A stretch of DNA of 64,000 bases from Lysinibacillus fusiformis (GCF_002845985.1 NZ_PDFK01000005.1:62001-126000), one strand, 5' to 3'; positions 9,063 through 18,717 are shown, counted from the stretch's first letter. Notes: generated by a model not told the origin, from the sequence alone. Made by a program: numbers and translations.

Positions 9063-10463
9063 TTACCAATTTGTATGGAAAACACCTTCTGCATCAGTAC
9101 GTTCATACGTATGGGCGCCAAAATAATCACGTTGTGCTTGTAACATGTTCGCATTAGATGAGCCTGTTCGATAACTATCGTAATATGTGAGAGAAGCACT
9201 TAGACATGGGAACGCATTACCTGCTTGAATGCCTTCACAAACTATTTTTCTTAAGCCGTTTTGATAGTCCTTTGTCTTTTCTGCAAAGTAAGAGTCAATT
9301 AGTAAATTATCAAGTGTAGGTTGCTGTTGGTAGGCTTCACTAATCACATTTAAAAATTCTGCACGAATAATACAGCCACTGCGGAAAATTAAGGCAATAT
9401 CCTTTAATGGCAAGTTCCAGTTGTAAAGCTCAGATGTCATTTTATATTGTGTGAAGCCTTGTGCATATGCACAGATTTTACCCATATATAAGGCTTGACG
9501 TACGTTTTCTATCCACACATCTTTATCTTGATTTTGTGGATTGTAGTTCGGCCCTGACAGTATAGCTTCAGCTCGAACCCGCTCCTCTTTTAATGATGAA
9601 ATATAGCGAGCGAATAAGGCTTCTGTAATAATCGATGTAGGGATACCGTTATCAATGGATTGCATACTAGTCCATTTTCCAGTACCTTTTTGACCTGCTT
9701 TATCAAGAATCATATCGATTAGTGGTAAACCTGTTACTTCATCCTTTTTTCTTAAAATTTCAGCTGTAATTTCAATCAAATAGCTTTTTAATTCGCCTTG
9801 ATTCCATGTTTCAAAAGTATCAGCAATTTCCTCAACAGATAATCCTACATTTTTTCTTAAAAACGTATAGGCCTCAGCAATTAGCTGCATATCTGCATAC
9901 TCGATCCCGTTATGCACCATTTTAACAAAGTGGCCTGCACCTTTAGGACCTATATACGTACAGCATGGTGTAACATCCACTTGTGCTGCGATTTTTGTAA
10001 GTATAGGTGCTACTTTGTCATAGACCTCCTGATCACCACCAGGCATGATAGATGGCCCTGTCAATGCGCCCACTTCACCGCCTGAAATCCCAATTCCTAA
10101 ATAACCGATTTCTTGTGCTTTTAATTCATCATATCGACGCTCTGTATCTTGATAGTGAGAGTTACCACCGTCCATAATAATATCGCCTTTTTCAAGGAAT
10201 GGCACTACAGATTGAATAACGGAATCAATAGCCTTCCCAGCTGTCACCATCAAAAATATCTTTCTTGGTTTTTCTAAAGATTGTACGAACTCTTCGATAT
10301 CATAGTAAGGAGTAAGCGCTTGTCCTTCGACCTTTTGTAGTAGTTTGTCGGTTAAATCTCGTGTGTAATTATAAACGGCCACTTGCTCGCCCTTATTAGC
10401 CATGTTTAAAGCAATATTACTGCCCATAACACCTAAACCAATAACGCCTATTGTATTTAACAT
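9063..10463 (-). CDS. gntZ: 6-phosphogluconate dehydrogenase, decarboxylating
   Basis: 466 residues, full length for the family. It oxidises 6-phosphogluconate to ribulose 5-phosphate and CO2 with NAD(P). Rossmann motif GVIGLGVMGSNIALNMANKG is at the N-terminus, the substrate/cofactor signature GISGGEVGALTGPSIMPGG at about 127-145, and the catalytic Lys region HFVKMVHNGIEYADMQ at about 180-195. It is the last gene of the gnt operon, 25 bp after gntP, the same place as gntZ in Bacillus subtilis. Its role is to drain 6-phosphogluconate formed by GntK into the pentose phosphate pathway. Confidence 0.95.
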   Translation of the reverse strand: MLNTIGVIGLGVMGSNIALNMANKGEQVAVYNYTRDLTDKLLQKVEGQALTPYYDIEEFVQSLEKPRKIFLMVTAGKAIDSVIQSVVPFLEKGDIIMDGGNSHYQDTERRYDELKAQEIGYLGIGISGGEVGALTGPSIMPGGDQEVYDKVAPILTKIAAQVDVTPCCTYIGPKGAGHFVKMVHNGIEYADMQLIAEAYTFLRKNVGLSVEEIADTFETWNQGELKSYLIEITAEILRKKDEVTGLPLIDMILDKAGQKGTGKWTSMQSIDNGIPTSIITEALFARYISSLKEERVRAEAILSGPNYNPQNQDKDVWIENVRQALYMGKICAYAQGFTQYKMTSELYNWNLPLKDIALIFRSGCIIRAEFLNVISEAYQQQPTLDNLLIDSYFAEKTKDYQNGLRKIVCEGIQAGNAFPCLSASLTYYDSYRTGSSNANMLQAQRDYFGAHTYERTDAEGVFHTNW

Positions 10464-10488
10464 TGTGCTCGCTCCTTTTTTACATTTC

Positions 10489-11835
10489 TTAAACGAATAA
10501 ACTAAGTAATAAAATAAATCCTAAACCAGCTACAGATACAATTGTTTCTAGCAACGTCCATGTAGCAAACGTTTCCTTCATGCTTAACCCAAAATATTCT
10601 TTAAACATCCAGAAACCAGCATCATTGACATGTGAAGCAATTAAGCTTCCTGCACCCGTTGCCAGCACAACCAAAGCGAGATTCACGTCACTTTGACCTA
10701 ACATTGGAATGACTAGCCCTGCTGTTGTTAAAGCAGCCACTGTAGCAGACCCCAATGAAATACGTAAAATAGCGGCAATTATCCACGCAAGTAAAATCGG
10801 TGATAAGGTAGTTCCATGGAATAGCTCGGCAACGTAATCCCCAACACCCCCATCGATTAATACCTGTTTAAAGGCGCCACCGCCCCCAATGATTAAAAGC
10901 ATCATACCGATATGTGAAATGGCTGTTGTACAGGATTCCATTACCTGCTTAATCGGAATTTTTCTGGCTATTCCCATTGTATAAACAGCTACTAATAAGG
11001 AGATTAGCATGGACGTACCAGCTTCACCGATGAAGCGGATACCTGCTAAGAGGCCATTATCTTCAAAGCCCATTGTTTTTTGTAGCAGTGTAATAATAGT
11101 GGCAAGGGACATTAAAATCACAGGTAATAGTGCAGTGAAGACACTTATGCCAAAGCTAGGGGTATCCTCTAATTCAAATGTTTTTTGTTCACCTAAAGAA
11201 GCAATATTCCCAGTTTTGTTGAATGATTCAGGCACTAATCTTTTCGCCAACTTTGTAAATAATGGCCCTGCTAAAATAACGGTTGGAATGGCGATGATAA
11301 AGCCATAAAGCAAGACCTCACCAATATTTGCCCCGAATTCACCAGCGATGACGGTTGGTCCTGGATGTGGTGGCAAAAATCCATGTGTGACGGATAAGGC
11401 TGCTGTCATAGGAATTCCTAAATATAAAATAGAAACTTTTAATTGTCTTGAAATGGCGAAGACAATAGGGATTAATAGCACAAGCCCTACTTCAAAGAAA
11501 AGAGCGATACCGATAATAAAGGATGCGGCTACAACAGCCCATTGGATGTTCTTTTCACCGAATTTGTTTACAAGGGTCATGGCAATGCGCTGGGCACCGC
11601 CTGAATCCGCAATTAACTTGCCAAGCATAGCTCCAAGTCCAAATATTAATGCTAAGTGACCTAGCGTACCACCTAATCCTGCTTCAATCGTTTTCACGAT
11701 GACATCTAAAGGCATGTCGAGAGCCAATGCCACACCAAATGAAACAATGATTAATGAGATAAATGTATTTAATTTAAAGCCCATGATTAAAATTAATAGC
11801 GCAATAATACCAATACCTACAATAACTAATGGCAT
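10489..11835 (-). CDS. gntP: Gluconate:proton symporter
   Basis: 448 residues with 12 or more hydrophobic segments. The family blocks GLGAMLGKLIADSGGAQRIA, LPPHPGPTVIAGEFGANIGEV and GSATVAALTTAGLVIP identify the GntP/gluconate permease family, which imports gluconate with protons across the cytoplasmic membrane. It lies between gntK (15 bp upstream) and gntZ (25 bp downstream) on one transcript. Confidence 0.95.
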   Translation of the reverse strand: MPLVIVGIGIIALLILIMGFKLNTFISLIIVSFGVALALDMPLDVIVKTIEAGLGGTLGHLALIFGLGAMLGKLIADSGGAQRIAMTLVNKFGEKNIQWAVVAASFIIGIALFFEVGLVLLIPIVFAISRQLKVSILYLGIPMTAALSVTHGFLPPHPGPTVIAGEFGANIGEVLLYGFIIAIPTVILAGPLFTKLAKRLVPESFNKTGNIASLGEQKTFELEDTPSFGISVFTALLPVILMSLATIITLLQKTMGFEDNGLLAGIRFIGEAGTSMLISLLVAVYTMGIARKIPIKQVMESCTTAISHIGMMLLIIGGGGAFKQVLIDGGVGDYVAELFHGTTLSPILLAWIIAAILRISLGSATVAALTTAGLVIPMLGQSDVNLALVVLATGAGSLIASHVNDAGFWMFKEYFGLSMKETFATWTLLETIVSVAGLGFILLLSLFV

Positions 11836-11850
11836 GTATTCTCCTCCTCT

Positions 11851-13392
11851 TTAGTCGGGCTTAATTAAGCTCCTTTGATAATGAGCAATTGACGCATAAT
11901 CATCTGCTAACACTCTAGATAAACGAATGAAAATGGGGAGCAATTGTCTATATTCTTTGGCCGCCTCTTCGATTGGGGTATGTTTATAAGTGTCACCAAC
12001 CATATCAGCGACAACATCAAAGGAATCAATTTTTCCAATCGCATATAAGCCTAAAATACAAGCACCGAGACAGGAACTTTCATAGCTTTCAGGTACTACT
12101 ACTTCCGATTCAAAAATATCAGCCATCATTTGTCTCCAAATCTCAGAGCGTGAAAAACCACCTGTTGCTTGGATACGTGTGACAGGGCTTTCCATACACT
12201 CGAGTAATGCTAAATAGACCGTATATAAATTGTAGATAACCCCTTCGAGAGCGGCTCGTATCATATGTTCTTTTTTATGTGACATTGTTAAACCGAAAAA
12301 TGAACCACGTACATCTGGATTCCATAAAGGTGCACGTTCACCTGATAAATAAGGATGGAATAGCAGTCCATCAGCACCAGGTCTTACACGTTCTGCAATT
12401 TTTGTTAACACTTCATATGGATCAATACCTAGTCTTTTGGCTGTTTCGATCTCAGAAGAAGCAAACTCATCACGAATCCAGCGTAATACCATACCACCAT
12501 TGTTTACGGGTCCGCCGATAACCCAATGATTTTCTGTTAAGGCATAACAGAAAATTCTACCTTTCACATCTGTTTTGGGCTTATCGATAATAGTACGGAT
12601 AGCACCACTTGTCCCAATTGTGACAGCAATTTCACCTTCTCTAATTGCGTTAACACCTAAATTGGACAGTACGCCATCACTTGCACCAATGATAAACGGT
12701 GTTTGAGGATCAATACCAATTTGTTTAGCTAAACGGACATTACAGTTAGAAAACGATTGCGTTGTAGGTACAAGAGTCGATAATTGTGCTTTCGTAATAC
12801 CTGCAATGGCTAAAGCTTCTTCGTCCCAATCTAATGTATGGAGATTCATCATACCCATACATGAAGCTAAAGAATAATCCACAACGTATTGATCGAAAAA
12901 CTTCTTAAAAATATATTCTTTAATGCCAATGTATTTCTTTGTTTTTTGAGCGATTTCAGGATGCTCGTTTACAAGCCAAGTAATTTTGCTTAATGGAGAC
13001 ATTGGATGAATAGGTGTACCAGTTCTTTTATAAACCTCATGTCCATTCCATTCATCTTTAATTTTATGTGCCCATGCCTCACTACGATTATCCGCCCAAG
13101 TGATAACAGGTGTTAAGGGTTGATCATCCTTGTCTACAGCAATAACACTATGCATAGCACTACTAAAGGAAACAAATAATAATGATTTGTCAGAATGGAC
13201 TTTCATAATGTGGGTAATGGCTTGCAGCACAGCTTGAAAAATCTCTTCTGGATTTTGCTCAGCTGTTGAAATATCAGGTGTATATAATGGATACCCAATA
13301 TTCTCTTGTTGAATAACCTTGCCTTGTTCACTAAATAATACGGCTTTGGTGCTAGTAGTCCCTATATCAACACCTAACATATAGTTAGTCAT
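11851..13392 (-). CDS. gntK: Gluconokinase (FGGY family)
   Basis: 513 residues from the ATG at 13392, equal to the length I recall for the B. subtilis enzyme. It phosphorylates gluconate to 6-phosphogluconate with ATP. The N-terminal DIGTTSTKAVLF phosphate-binding loop, TWADNRSEAWA, the second FGGY segment TIGTSGAIRT and ATGGFSRSEIWRQMMAD are typical. A TTG twelve bases further upstream abuts the ribosome site and is less likely. The start overlaps the end of gntR by 8 bp, which suggests translational coupling. Confidence 0.95.
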   Translation of the reverse strand: MTNYMLGVDIGTTSTKAVLFSEQGKVIQQENIGYPLYTPDISTAEQNPEEIFQAVLQAITHIMKVHSDKSLLFVSFSSAMHSVIAVDKDDQPLTPVITWADNRSEAWAHKIKDEWNGHEVYKRTGTPIHPMSPLSKITWLVNEHPEIAQKTKKYIGIKEYIFKKFFDQYVVDYSLASCMGMMNLHTLDWDEEALAIAGITKAQLSTLVPTTQSFSNCNVRLAKQIGIDPQTPFIIGASDGVLSNLGVNAIREGEIAVTIGTSGAIRTIIDKPKTDVKGRIFCYALTENHWVIGGPVNNGGMVLRWIRDEFASSEIETAKRLGIDPYEVLTKIAERVRPGADGLLFHPYLSGERAPLWNPDVRGSFFGLTMSHKKEHMIRAALEGVIYNLYTVYLALLECMESPVTRIQATGGFSRSEIWRQMMADIFESEVVVPESYESSCLGACILGLYAIGKIDSFDVVADMVGDTYKHTPIEEAAKEYRQLLPIFIRLSRVLADDYASIAHYQRSLIKPD

Positions 13393-14116
13393 TTTGTGGC
13401 TCAACCCCTTTAGATAGCATTTGCTGTGACCGCCATAGATCTTCTACCTTGCCTTGAACATCATCAAAATTTTCATGTAAGGATTTAATCATGAGCTCTC
13501 GATCTTTTGCTCTGATCGCATCAATATACAGCTCATGGTTTTTCACAATACGAGTGAAATCCTCATATTTTTCTTGGAAGCGCATGCGCATAGATAACAA
13601 AATAAGGCCTTCCATTACTGGCTTTAAATTATTCCAAATCATCGTCATATAAGAATGATCGATGGAACGAATAATTGCCTCGTGGAACATAACATCCTGA
13701 TAAGAAAATTCGTCGGCATCGTTATATTTAATGGCAACCTTCATCATTTCTAATGTTTTGCTCAGCTCTATTGCTAAGCTAGTTGTATCCATTTTTATGA
13801 GACGTTCAAACACGAATGTTTCAATCAACAGACGAACATCATAAATTTCTTCAATTTCTTTTTCTGATAAACCAATGACAACAGCGCCCATTTTCTCTAA
13901 TCGAATGATATTTTCAGACGCTAGTATTCTTAAGGCTTCACGAATAGGTGAACGACTTACTTCAAAATCAGCTGCTAGTTTGTTTTCAGAAAGAATGGTA
14001 CCGCTTTCAATTAAGCCTGAAATAATGCGCATTCTAAGTTCATAGGCTACACGATCGCCTGTTGAAGCTTTAGAAAGCCATTTTTGTGGGTATAAATAGT
14101 CCTTAGATTGGCTCAT
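13385..14116 (-). CDS. gntR: Gluconate operon repressor
   Basis: 243 residues from the ATG at 14116, preceded by AAAGGGTGA. Residues about 20-80 form the GntR-family winged helix (YELRMRIISGLIESGTILSENKLAADFEVSRSPIREALRIL). The rest is an all-helical FadR/FCD ligand domain, the fold expected to bind gluconate. It heads gntR-gntK-gntP-gntZ. A palindrome identical to the known GntR operator lies 25 bp upstream of the start (14142-14159), so autorepression relieved by gluconate is expected. A CcpA cre site sits inside the coding sequence. Confidence 0.95.
   Translation of the reverse strand: MSQSKDYLYPQKWLSKASTGDRVAYELRMRIISGLIESGTILSENKLAADFEVSRSPIREALRILASENIIRLEKMGAVVIGLSEKEIEEIYDVRLLIETFVFERLIKMDTTSLAIELSKTLEMMKVAIKYNDADEFSYQDVMFHEAIIRSIDHSYMTMIWNNLKPVMEGLILLSMRMRFQEKYEDFTRIVKNHELYIDAIRAKDRELMIKSLHENFDDVQGKVEDLWRSQQMLSKGVEPQND
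13996..14010 (-). promoter_or_regulatory. CcpA catabolite-responsive element (cre) inside gntR
   Basis: On the minus strand TTGAAAGCGGTACCA matches the cre consensus WTGNAANCGNWNNCW at every position. It lies about 140-155 nt downstream of the expected transcription start, as in the B. subtilis gnt operon. It should give glucose repression as a roadblock. Confidence 0.85.
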
Positions 14117-14141
14117 AAAATCACCCTTTTTGATTTTGAGT

Positions 14142-14159
14142 ATACTTGTATACAAGTAT
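14142..14159. promoter_or_regulatory. GntR operator
   Basis: Perfect 18-bp palindrome ATACTTGTATACAAGTAT overlapping the transcription start of the gnt operon. From memory it is the same as the B. subtilis GntR operator. Confidence 0.9.
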
Positions 14160-14187
14160 TATAGTCAGAAAGAAAATAAGATTGCAA
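14158..14187 (-). promoter_or_regulatory. Sigma-A promoter of the gnt operon
   Basis: On the minus strand, -35 TTGCAA (14182-14187) and perfect -10 TATAAT (14158-14163) are 18 bp apart. The GntR operator overlaps the -10 and start site. Confidence 0.85.
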
Positions 14188-14355
14188 GCGACTTACTAAC
14201 AATTAGAAATGGAAAAAAGCCTCAACACTATACTTAGCTAAATAAAAAATTTAATGCACATTGTTTTCTTGCTCTATGGACAAACTTGAGAATGAAAAGT
14301 TCATAAAACATTTAGTCGATGTTAGAGCTTTTCAAATACTCGATGGAGGATGGTT

Positions 14356-14568
14356 ATGTCAAATATGAAAACAAATCGTAACAATGCAAAAGCAACTGGA
14401 ACGAGTAGTGCAAACAAATCAAATAAACAGCGTCAAAAACTCCATCAGGAAGAGTTTGGAGCTGAATTTGAGCTTGATGCGTCTTCAGCACAGGTCAATA
14501 ATTTTGCTGAAACACAAGGGAAAACAGGCATCAAGCAACCTGTCAGTGAACGGACTGCATGGCACTAA
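14356..14568 (+). CDS. Probable small acid-soluble spore-type protein
   Basis: 70 residues from the ATG at 14356 with GGAGG six bases upstream. It is very rich in Asn, Lys, Gln, Ser and Ala, has no hydrophobic core, and contains QEEFGAEFELDASSAQV. This resembles the EFGTEFA segments of gamma-type small acid-soluble spore proteins, which store amino acids in the spore. The match is by composition and this motif only, so the family call is tentative; a different small spore or stress protein is possible. A terminator follows at 14604. Confidence 0.55.
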   Translation: MSNMKTNRNNAKATGTSSANKSNKQRQKLHQEEFGAEFELDASSAQVNNFAETQGKTGIKQPVSERTAWH

Positions 14569-14603
14569 TTGATATTTGACAACTATTCATGACATTGGGA
14601 AAA

Positions 14604-14634
14604 GAACTAAGGCAGCGGATGCCTTAGTTCTTTA
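14604..14634 (+). terminator. Terminator after the spore-type protein gene
   Basis: GAACTAAGGC (14604-14613) pairs with GCCTTAGTTC (14621-14630), followed by TTT. Confidence 0.7.
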
Positions 14635-14749
14635 AATATCGCCTGGGAAATATTGTGTTGGGAGGATTATTTACCATACATATTTTCGAATCAATTCATA
14701 ATACTACATCTAGAACAATGAAATTTTTTAAGAAGGGAAGATGTATACA

Positions 14750-15025
14750 TTGGCTAAACATTCCGATACAAGTTGGAAGCAAGATCATCCTAGTACATTG
14801 TTTAGTAACTCAGTGCTAAAGGCAGATCGTTTGTTGAAGCATGCTAAATTACATCCAGAGGAAATAGCGTTAGAGCATGCTTTCAATCAAATAAAGCATG
14901 CCGAAAATGCACGTTTCAATGCAGAGCAATATGGTGAACATTTAGATATTGTGCAGCAAAATAAAGAAAGCCTAGAGCAGATTAAACAGCAATTACATGA
15001 AATGAAAGATGATATGAATAGGTAA
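14750..15025 (+). CDS. Small helical protein of unknown function
   Basis: 91 residues if translation begins at the TTG at 14750, which has AGGGAAG about nine bases upstream; an ATG at 14741 touches that ribosome site and is less likely. The protein is soluble, charged and mainly helical, with a coiled-coil-like C-terminal half (LEHAFNQIKHAENARFNAEQ... LEQIKQQLHEMKDDMNR). No known family was recognised. It is monocistronic with a hairpin at 15037 and sits beside the spore-type gene, which fits a sporulation or stress role only by position. Confidence 0.65.
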   Translation: MAKHSDTSWKQDHPSTLFSNSVLKADRLLKHAKLHPEEIALEHAFNQIKHAENARFNAEQYGEHLDIVQQNKESLEQIKQQLHEMKDDMNR

Positions 15026-15036
15026 TCACAGAGGAA

Positions 15037-15078
15037 AGCGGCTTAAATTCTCGTAATGAGGTTTAAGCCGTTGCTTAT
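15037..15078 (+). terminator. Terminator after the small helical protein gene
   Basis: CGGCTTAAA (15039-15047) pairs with TTTAAGCCG (15062-15070), followed by a T-rich stretch. Confidence 0.65.
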
Positions 15079-15091
15079 TTCAATGATGAGG

Positions 15092-15583
15092 TTAACACCA
15101 AACAATGATTTCGTATGGTGTGGTTTGGGCAGGAATGCTCCGAGTGGTAGGTCCATAAAAGACAATGAGGTTTCGATTGGCAGGGCTTTTAGAAAAGGGC
15201 TGCCCATTTTTAAGCGAGATAACAGTAGTAGGAGAAAGGTTTAATTGCAATAGGCCATCACTACTTAGCAATTGATGATTAAAAAAATCTACCTTTACAT
15301 TTTGATAGTTGCTATCTTTAACAATAATTAAAGCACGATATTGGGGTGGATAAATCATTGGTACAGGTGCATCCCCATCATAATAGCCTGTGACCCATTC
15401 CCCTGTCGTAACGATTTCATGATGAACAAAATAAGTAGAAGGAGAAATAACAAAGTTGACGACCCCGCCAGCTCCATCTTCTAAGGTCATCATTTTATAA
15501 CAACCTTCCTTATCCCCGTTTTGCCCTACTGGAAAATCACTGATTTGTGTGACGACACCACGAAAAGATTTAAAATTGACCAT
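15092..15583 (-). CDS. Conserved-looking protein of unknown function
   Basis: 163 residues from the ATG at 15583, preceded by AAGGGA. The sequence is beta-rich with no signal peptide or membrane segment. It begins with an OB-like stretch (FKSFRGVVTQISDF..., then MMTLEDGAGGVVNFVISPSTYFV) that resembles a small-molecule or nucleic-acid binding barrel, and ends with TTPYEIIVW. Codon use and the ribosome site support a real gene. The opposite-strand frame over 15056-15244 is judged a shadow. I do not recognise the family. Confidence 0.7.
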   Translation of the reverse strand: MVNFKSFRGVVTQISDFPVGQNGDKEGCYKMMTLEDGAGGVVNFVISPSTYFVHHEIVTTGEWVTGYYDGDAPVPMIYPPQYRALIIVKDSNYQNVKVDFFNHQLLSSDGLLQLNLSPTTVISLKNGQPFSKSPANRNLIVFYGPTTRSIPAQTTPYEIIVWC

Positions 15584-15740
15584 AGTCATTCCCTTCTTAC
15601 ATAATTCTAAATTGTACCGTATCATTTTAATGTATGTAGTATAGGAAATTTAGGTGACAGGCAGTAACTAGGGATTACTATTTTTTATGAACCCATCTAT
15701 ACTGAAAATGTTTACTATAAAGCTAGAGGAGTGGAATCTA

Positions 15741-15890
15741 TTGAAGTGGATTTCTAAAAATAAGAAAATCTTTCTGTTTTTAATTTTTGCTGTCATTGTT
15801 ATTGCTGGTGTACTCGATATTAAATATGAGGGATTATTCTTTCAGCTATTACCTACATCAATACAAACATTTTTAGCTGATTTATTCTAG
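15741..15890 (+). CDS. Small single-span membrane protein
   Basis: 49 residues if started at the TTG at 15741, which has AGAGGAG nine bases upstream; a longer version from the ATG at 15687 has no ribosome site. A basic N-terminus (KWISKNKK) precedes one strongly hydrophobic helix (IFLFLIFAVIVIAGVL) and a short amphipathic tail. A terminator (15900-15927) follows directly, which supports a genuine small gene. Function unknown. Confidence 0.55.
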   Translation: MKWISKNKKIFLFLIFAVIVIAGVLDIKYEGLFFQLLPTSIQTFLADLF

Positions 15891-15899
15891 CATGTTGAG

Positions 15900-15927
15900 A
15901 ACCGTACCTAAAAGAGTGCGGTTTTTT
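15900..15927 (+). terminator. Terminator after the small membrane protein gene
   Basis: AACCGTAC pairs with GTGCGGTT (one wobble pair) around an 8-nt loop, followed by a T run. Confidence 0.7.
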
Positions 15928-16051
15928 CATTAGGATAATTTTTGCCCCACATGCAACCAATTAATTAAAACAGAAAACGTCATTATGGATTTTCTGTTGT
16001 TTGAATAGTGTAGAATAAAAAATGACATAGCAAAAAGGAAGTCCATGATCA

Positions 16052-16824
16052 ATGGACAAATGGACATTAGCACTTGAAACATTCTTGAAAGATTGGAAAG
16101 ATCGAGGGGATGTCGTAGGAGCACTAGTTTGTGGGAGTTATGTTACAGGGTAACCCTCAAAACGCTCTGATATCGATATACATATTATTTTGGCAGATCA
16201 TGTGGAGTGAAAAGAAAGAAGCAATCGAGTAGTGAATGGCTTTTTAATTGAATACTTTGCGAATCCACCAGCTCAAATTCGAAAGTATTACCAAGAGATT
16301 TTAATAGACGGAGAACCATGTCGATGTTGCAATTTAAAACAAGTAGAATAGTATTTAATTATACTAGAATAATAAAAAAACTAAAAATTTGAAGCAGAAG
16401 AGTGGCTCAAAAAAATATAAAGTAATGAATAAAACAGTAATAGAAATAAAAAAATATGGAGTATGGAATGCACTGGATAATTTAAAGGACTGTTATGAGC
16501 AAGAGAGAAAAGACTTTAACTTTACCTATCATAACGAATTAGCAAATTTGTTTATGGAGTACTGTCAGTTTTTGAATGTAGAAATAGTTCCTTCTTGTCA
16601 AATCTATGCCCTATCTTGAAGATCCAATCTATTTTCAAAAATATAGTAAGCTAGCATTTCTAGATGTGGCTTTTAAAAACATGTTTGTCCATGCAATGCA
16701 GGAGGACAATGCACAACAGATGATGACATTATATGAAGCATTAGTCGATTATGTGTTACTGCAAATGAGTGGTTTTCATAGTGATGGTTGGCATATTGAA
16801 AGCCCAATCGACAGTGTATCTTGA
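16052..16824 (+). pseudogene. Decayed nucleotidyltransferase gene
   Basis: Translation from the ATG at 16052 gives MDKWTLALETFLKDW then VVGALVCGSYVTG, an in-frame TAA, and PSKRSDIDIHII. This is the GSxxxG...SDIDI signature of the MNT/kanamycin-type nucleotidyltransferase fold. A second stop (TGA) follows VE at about 16208, and the frame ends after CCNLKQVE. Downstream pieces (KKYGVWNALDNLKDCYEQERKD from about 16440, then in another frame YLEDPIYFQKYSKLAFLDVAFKNMF from 16606) look like the helical C-terminal part separated by a frameshift near 16600. At least two nonsense changes and one frameshift make it non-functional. The substrate of the ancestral enzyme is unknown. Confidence 0.8.
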
Positions 16825-17207
16825 AGAATAGGGAGCTAGTTCAAAAACAAGACGGGCGGCCTATCGCTATGTTATTATAGAGATATAATAATAAAAAGAA
16901 TCTATTTTTTATGAAAATGTCAACCATTTTTAGGGCGAATATTCCATAAAGCTTAAAAAAACCAAGTTTTAACTAGAATAAAAAGTTGTTTTTTTGCTTG
17001 AGTTATGAATGGAAAGGCTCGAAAAAAGCTGATAACTCTCATATAAATAGTTGATATTTTATTCTTGAACTAATTGTGATAAACTGCAATAAGGTAATAA
17101 TTGATACAGAAATGGTGTGCTCCAAGGTTGCTCCATGGCTTACAGTACTTCTAAAGCGGGAGTGCTAACATCCTTTCTGCAAATCTTAACATATAAGGAA
17201 GGTAAAA
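16825..17207 (+). other. Intergenic leader upstream of mqo
   Basis: 383 bp without a gene. The half nearest mqo (about 17110-17195) contains short inverted segments, such as AGTACT with AGTGCT around 17150-17168 and CCAAGG/CCATGG blocks, that could be a leader RNA fold or operator. No known riboswitch core, T-box motif or strong promoter was recognised. AAGGAAGG precedes the mqo start. Confidence 0.3.
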
Positions 17208-18689
17208 ATGAGTAACAGACAAATTAAATCAGATGTTATCTTAATTGGTGCCGGAATCATGAGTGCAACTTTGGGAACATTGCTCAAAGAATTAGCACCA
17301 GATTGGAAAATTACAGTGTTTGAAAAGCTTGAGAAAGCAGGCGAAGAAAGTTCTCACGAATTGAACAATGCGGGAACTGGACATGCTGCATTATGTGAGC
17401 TGAACTACACTTCAGAGAAAAAAGACGGATCAATCGATATCAAAAAAGCGATTAATGTTAATGAACAGTTCCAAGTTTCAAGACAATTTTGGTCGTATCT
17501 TGTAAACAATAAGCTGATCAATAATCCACAAGACTTCATTATGCCTTTACCACATATGAGTTTAGTACAAGGGAAAGAAAATGTTGAGTTTCTAAAGAAA
17601 CGTCATGAAACGATGATAAAAAATCCTTTATTTGAAGGAATGGAATTTTCTAATGACCCTGAAACACTAAAAAAATGGATTCCACTTATTATGGAGAATC
17701 GTCCAGCGGGTGAAGACATTGCTGCAACAAAAATTGACACGGGTACGGATGTTAACTTTGGTGCTTTAACACGTATGTTAATTGACCACTTAAAATCCAA
17801 AGATGTGGATGTTAACTACAACCATAGTGTTGAAAGTTTAAAACAAGCTAGTGATGGTTCATGGGAAGTACGTGTGCATGATTTAGACGGCTGTAAAATG
17901 GAATATCATTCAGCAAAATTTGTCTTCCTTGGAGCTGGTGGAGGAAGCCTAGAATTATTACAAAAATCAGGTATTCCTGAAGGGAAACATATTGGTGGGT
18001 TCCCAATTAGCGGTCTATTCTTAGCATGTAATAATCCAGAAGTGGCTGAACAACATCATGCAAAAGTTTACGGAAAAGCAAAAGTTGGTGCTCCACCAAT
18101 GTCAGTTCCGCATCTTGATACACGTTATATTGATAATAAGAAATCATTACTATTTGGACCATTCGCAGGTTTCTCACCTAAGTTTTTAAAAACGGGTTCC
18201 AATATGGATTTATTTGCTTCTGTAAAACCGCATAATATTACAACATTATTAGCGGCAGGCGTGAAAGAGATGGGATTAACAAAATATTTAATCCAACAGC
18301 TTATGCTTTCAAAAGAACAACGTATGGAAGAGTTACGTGATTTCATTCCAAATGCGAAGAGCGATGACTGGGATATTATCGTAGCTGGTCAACGTGTACA
18401 AGTTATTAAAGATACAGAAGCTGGCGGCAAAGGAACACTCCAATTTGGTACAGAAGTTGTAAGTGCTGCTGATGGATCGATTGCAGCTTTACTTGGAGCT
18501 TCACCAGGTGCGTCTACGGCTGTGCATGTTATGCTTGAAGTTCTTAATAAATGTTTCCCTCAACATATTAAAGAGTGGGAAACAAAAATTAAAGAAATGA
18601 TTCCATCTTATGGTTTATCATTAGCAGAAAACCCAGAGCTTCTAAAAGAAATTAATGCAACAACAGATAAAGCTCTTTGTTTAAAATAA
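17208..18689 (+). CDS. mqo: Malate:quinone oxidoreductase
   Basis: 493 residues, full length. This FAD-dependent peripheral membrane enzyme oxidises malate to oxaloacetate and passes electrons to quinone, bypassing the NAD enzyme in the TCA cycle. The N-terminal dinucleotide motif [20 protein letters not shown], then the family-specific [22 protein letters not shown] and a C-terminal block around [17 protein letters not shown], are diagnostic. ATG with AAGGAAGG upstream. It is monocistronic, ended by a perfect hairpin at 18718. Presence of mqo is usual in Lysinibacillus and many other Bacillales. Confidence 0.95.
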   Translation: MSNRQIKSDVILIGAGIMSATLGTLLKELAPDWKITVFEKLEKAGEESSHELNNAGTGHAALCELNYTSEKKDGSIDIKKAINVNEQFQVSRQFWSYLVNNKLINNPQDFIMPLPHMSLVQGKENVEFLKKRHETMIKNPLFEGMEFSNDPETLKKWIPLIMENRPAGEDIAATKIDTGTDVNFGALTRMLIDHLKSKDVDVNYNHSVESLKQASDGSWEVRVHDLDGCKMEYHSAKFVFLGAGGGSLELLQKSGIPEGKHIGGFPISGLFLACNNPEVAEQHHAKVYGKAKVGAPPMSVPHLDTRYIDNKKSLLFGPFAGFSPKFLKTGSNMDLFASVKPHNITTLLAAGVKEMGLTKYLIQQLMLSKEQRMEELRDFIPNAKSDDWDIIVAGQRVQVIKDTEAGGKGTLQFGTEVVSAADGSIAALLGASPGASTAVHVMLEVLNKCFPQHIKEWETKIKEMIPSYGLSLAENPELLKEINATTDKALCLK

Positions 18690-18717
18690 AGGCAATTCAT
18701 ATAAGCGTTTAAGACAG

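Noticed and set aside
11009..11659. Plus-strand frames antisense to gntP
   Set aside because: Shadows of a strongly coding membrane protein gene; no starts with ribosome sites.
15056..15244. Plus-strand frame over the end of the unknown gene at 15092-15583
   Set aside because: Starts inside a terminator hairpin, has no ribosome site, and runs antisense to a better supported gene.
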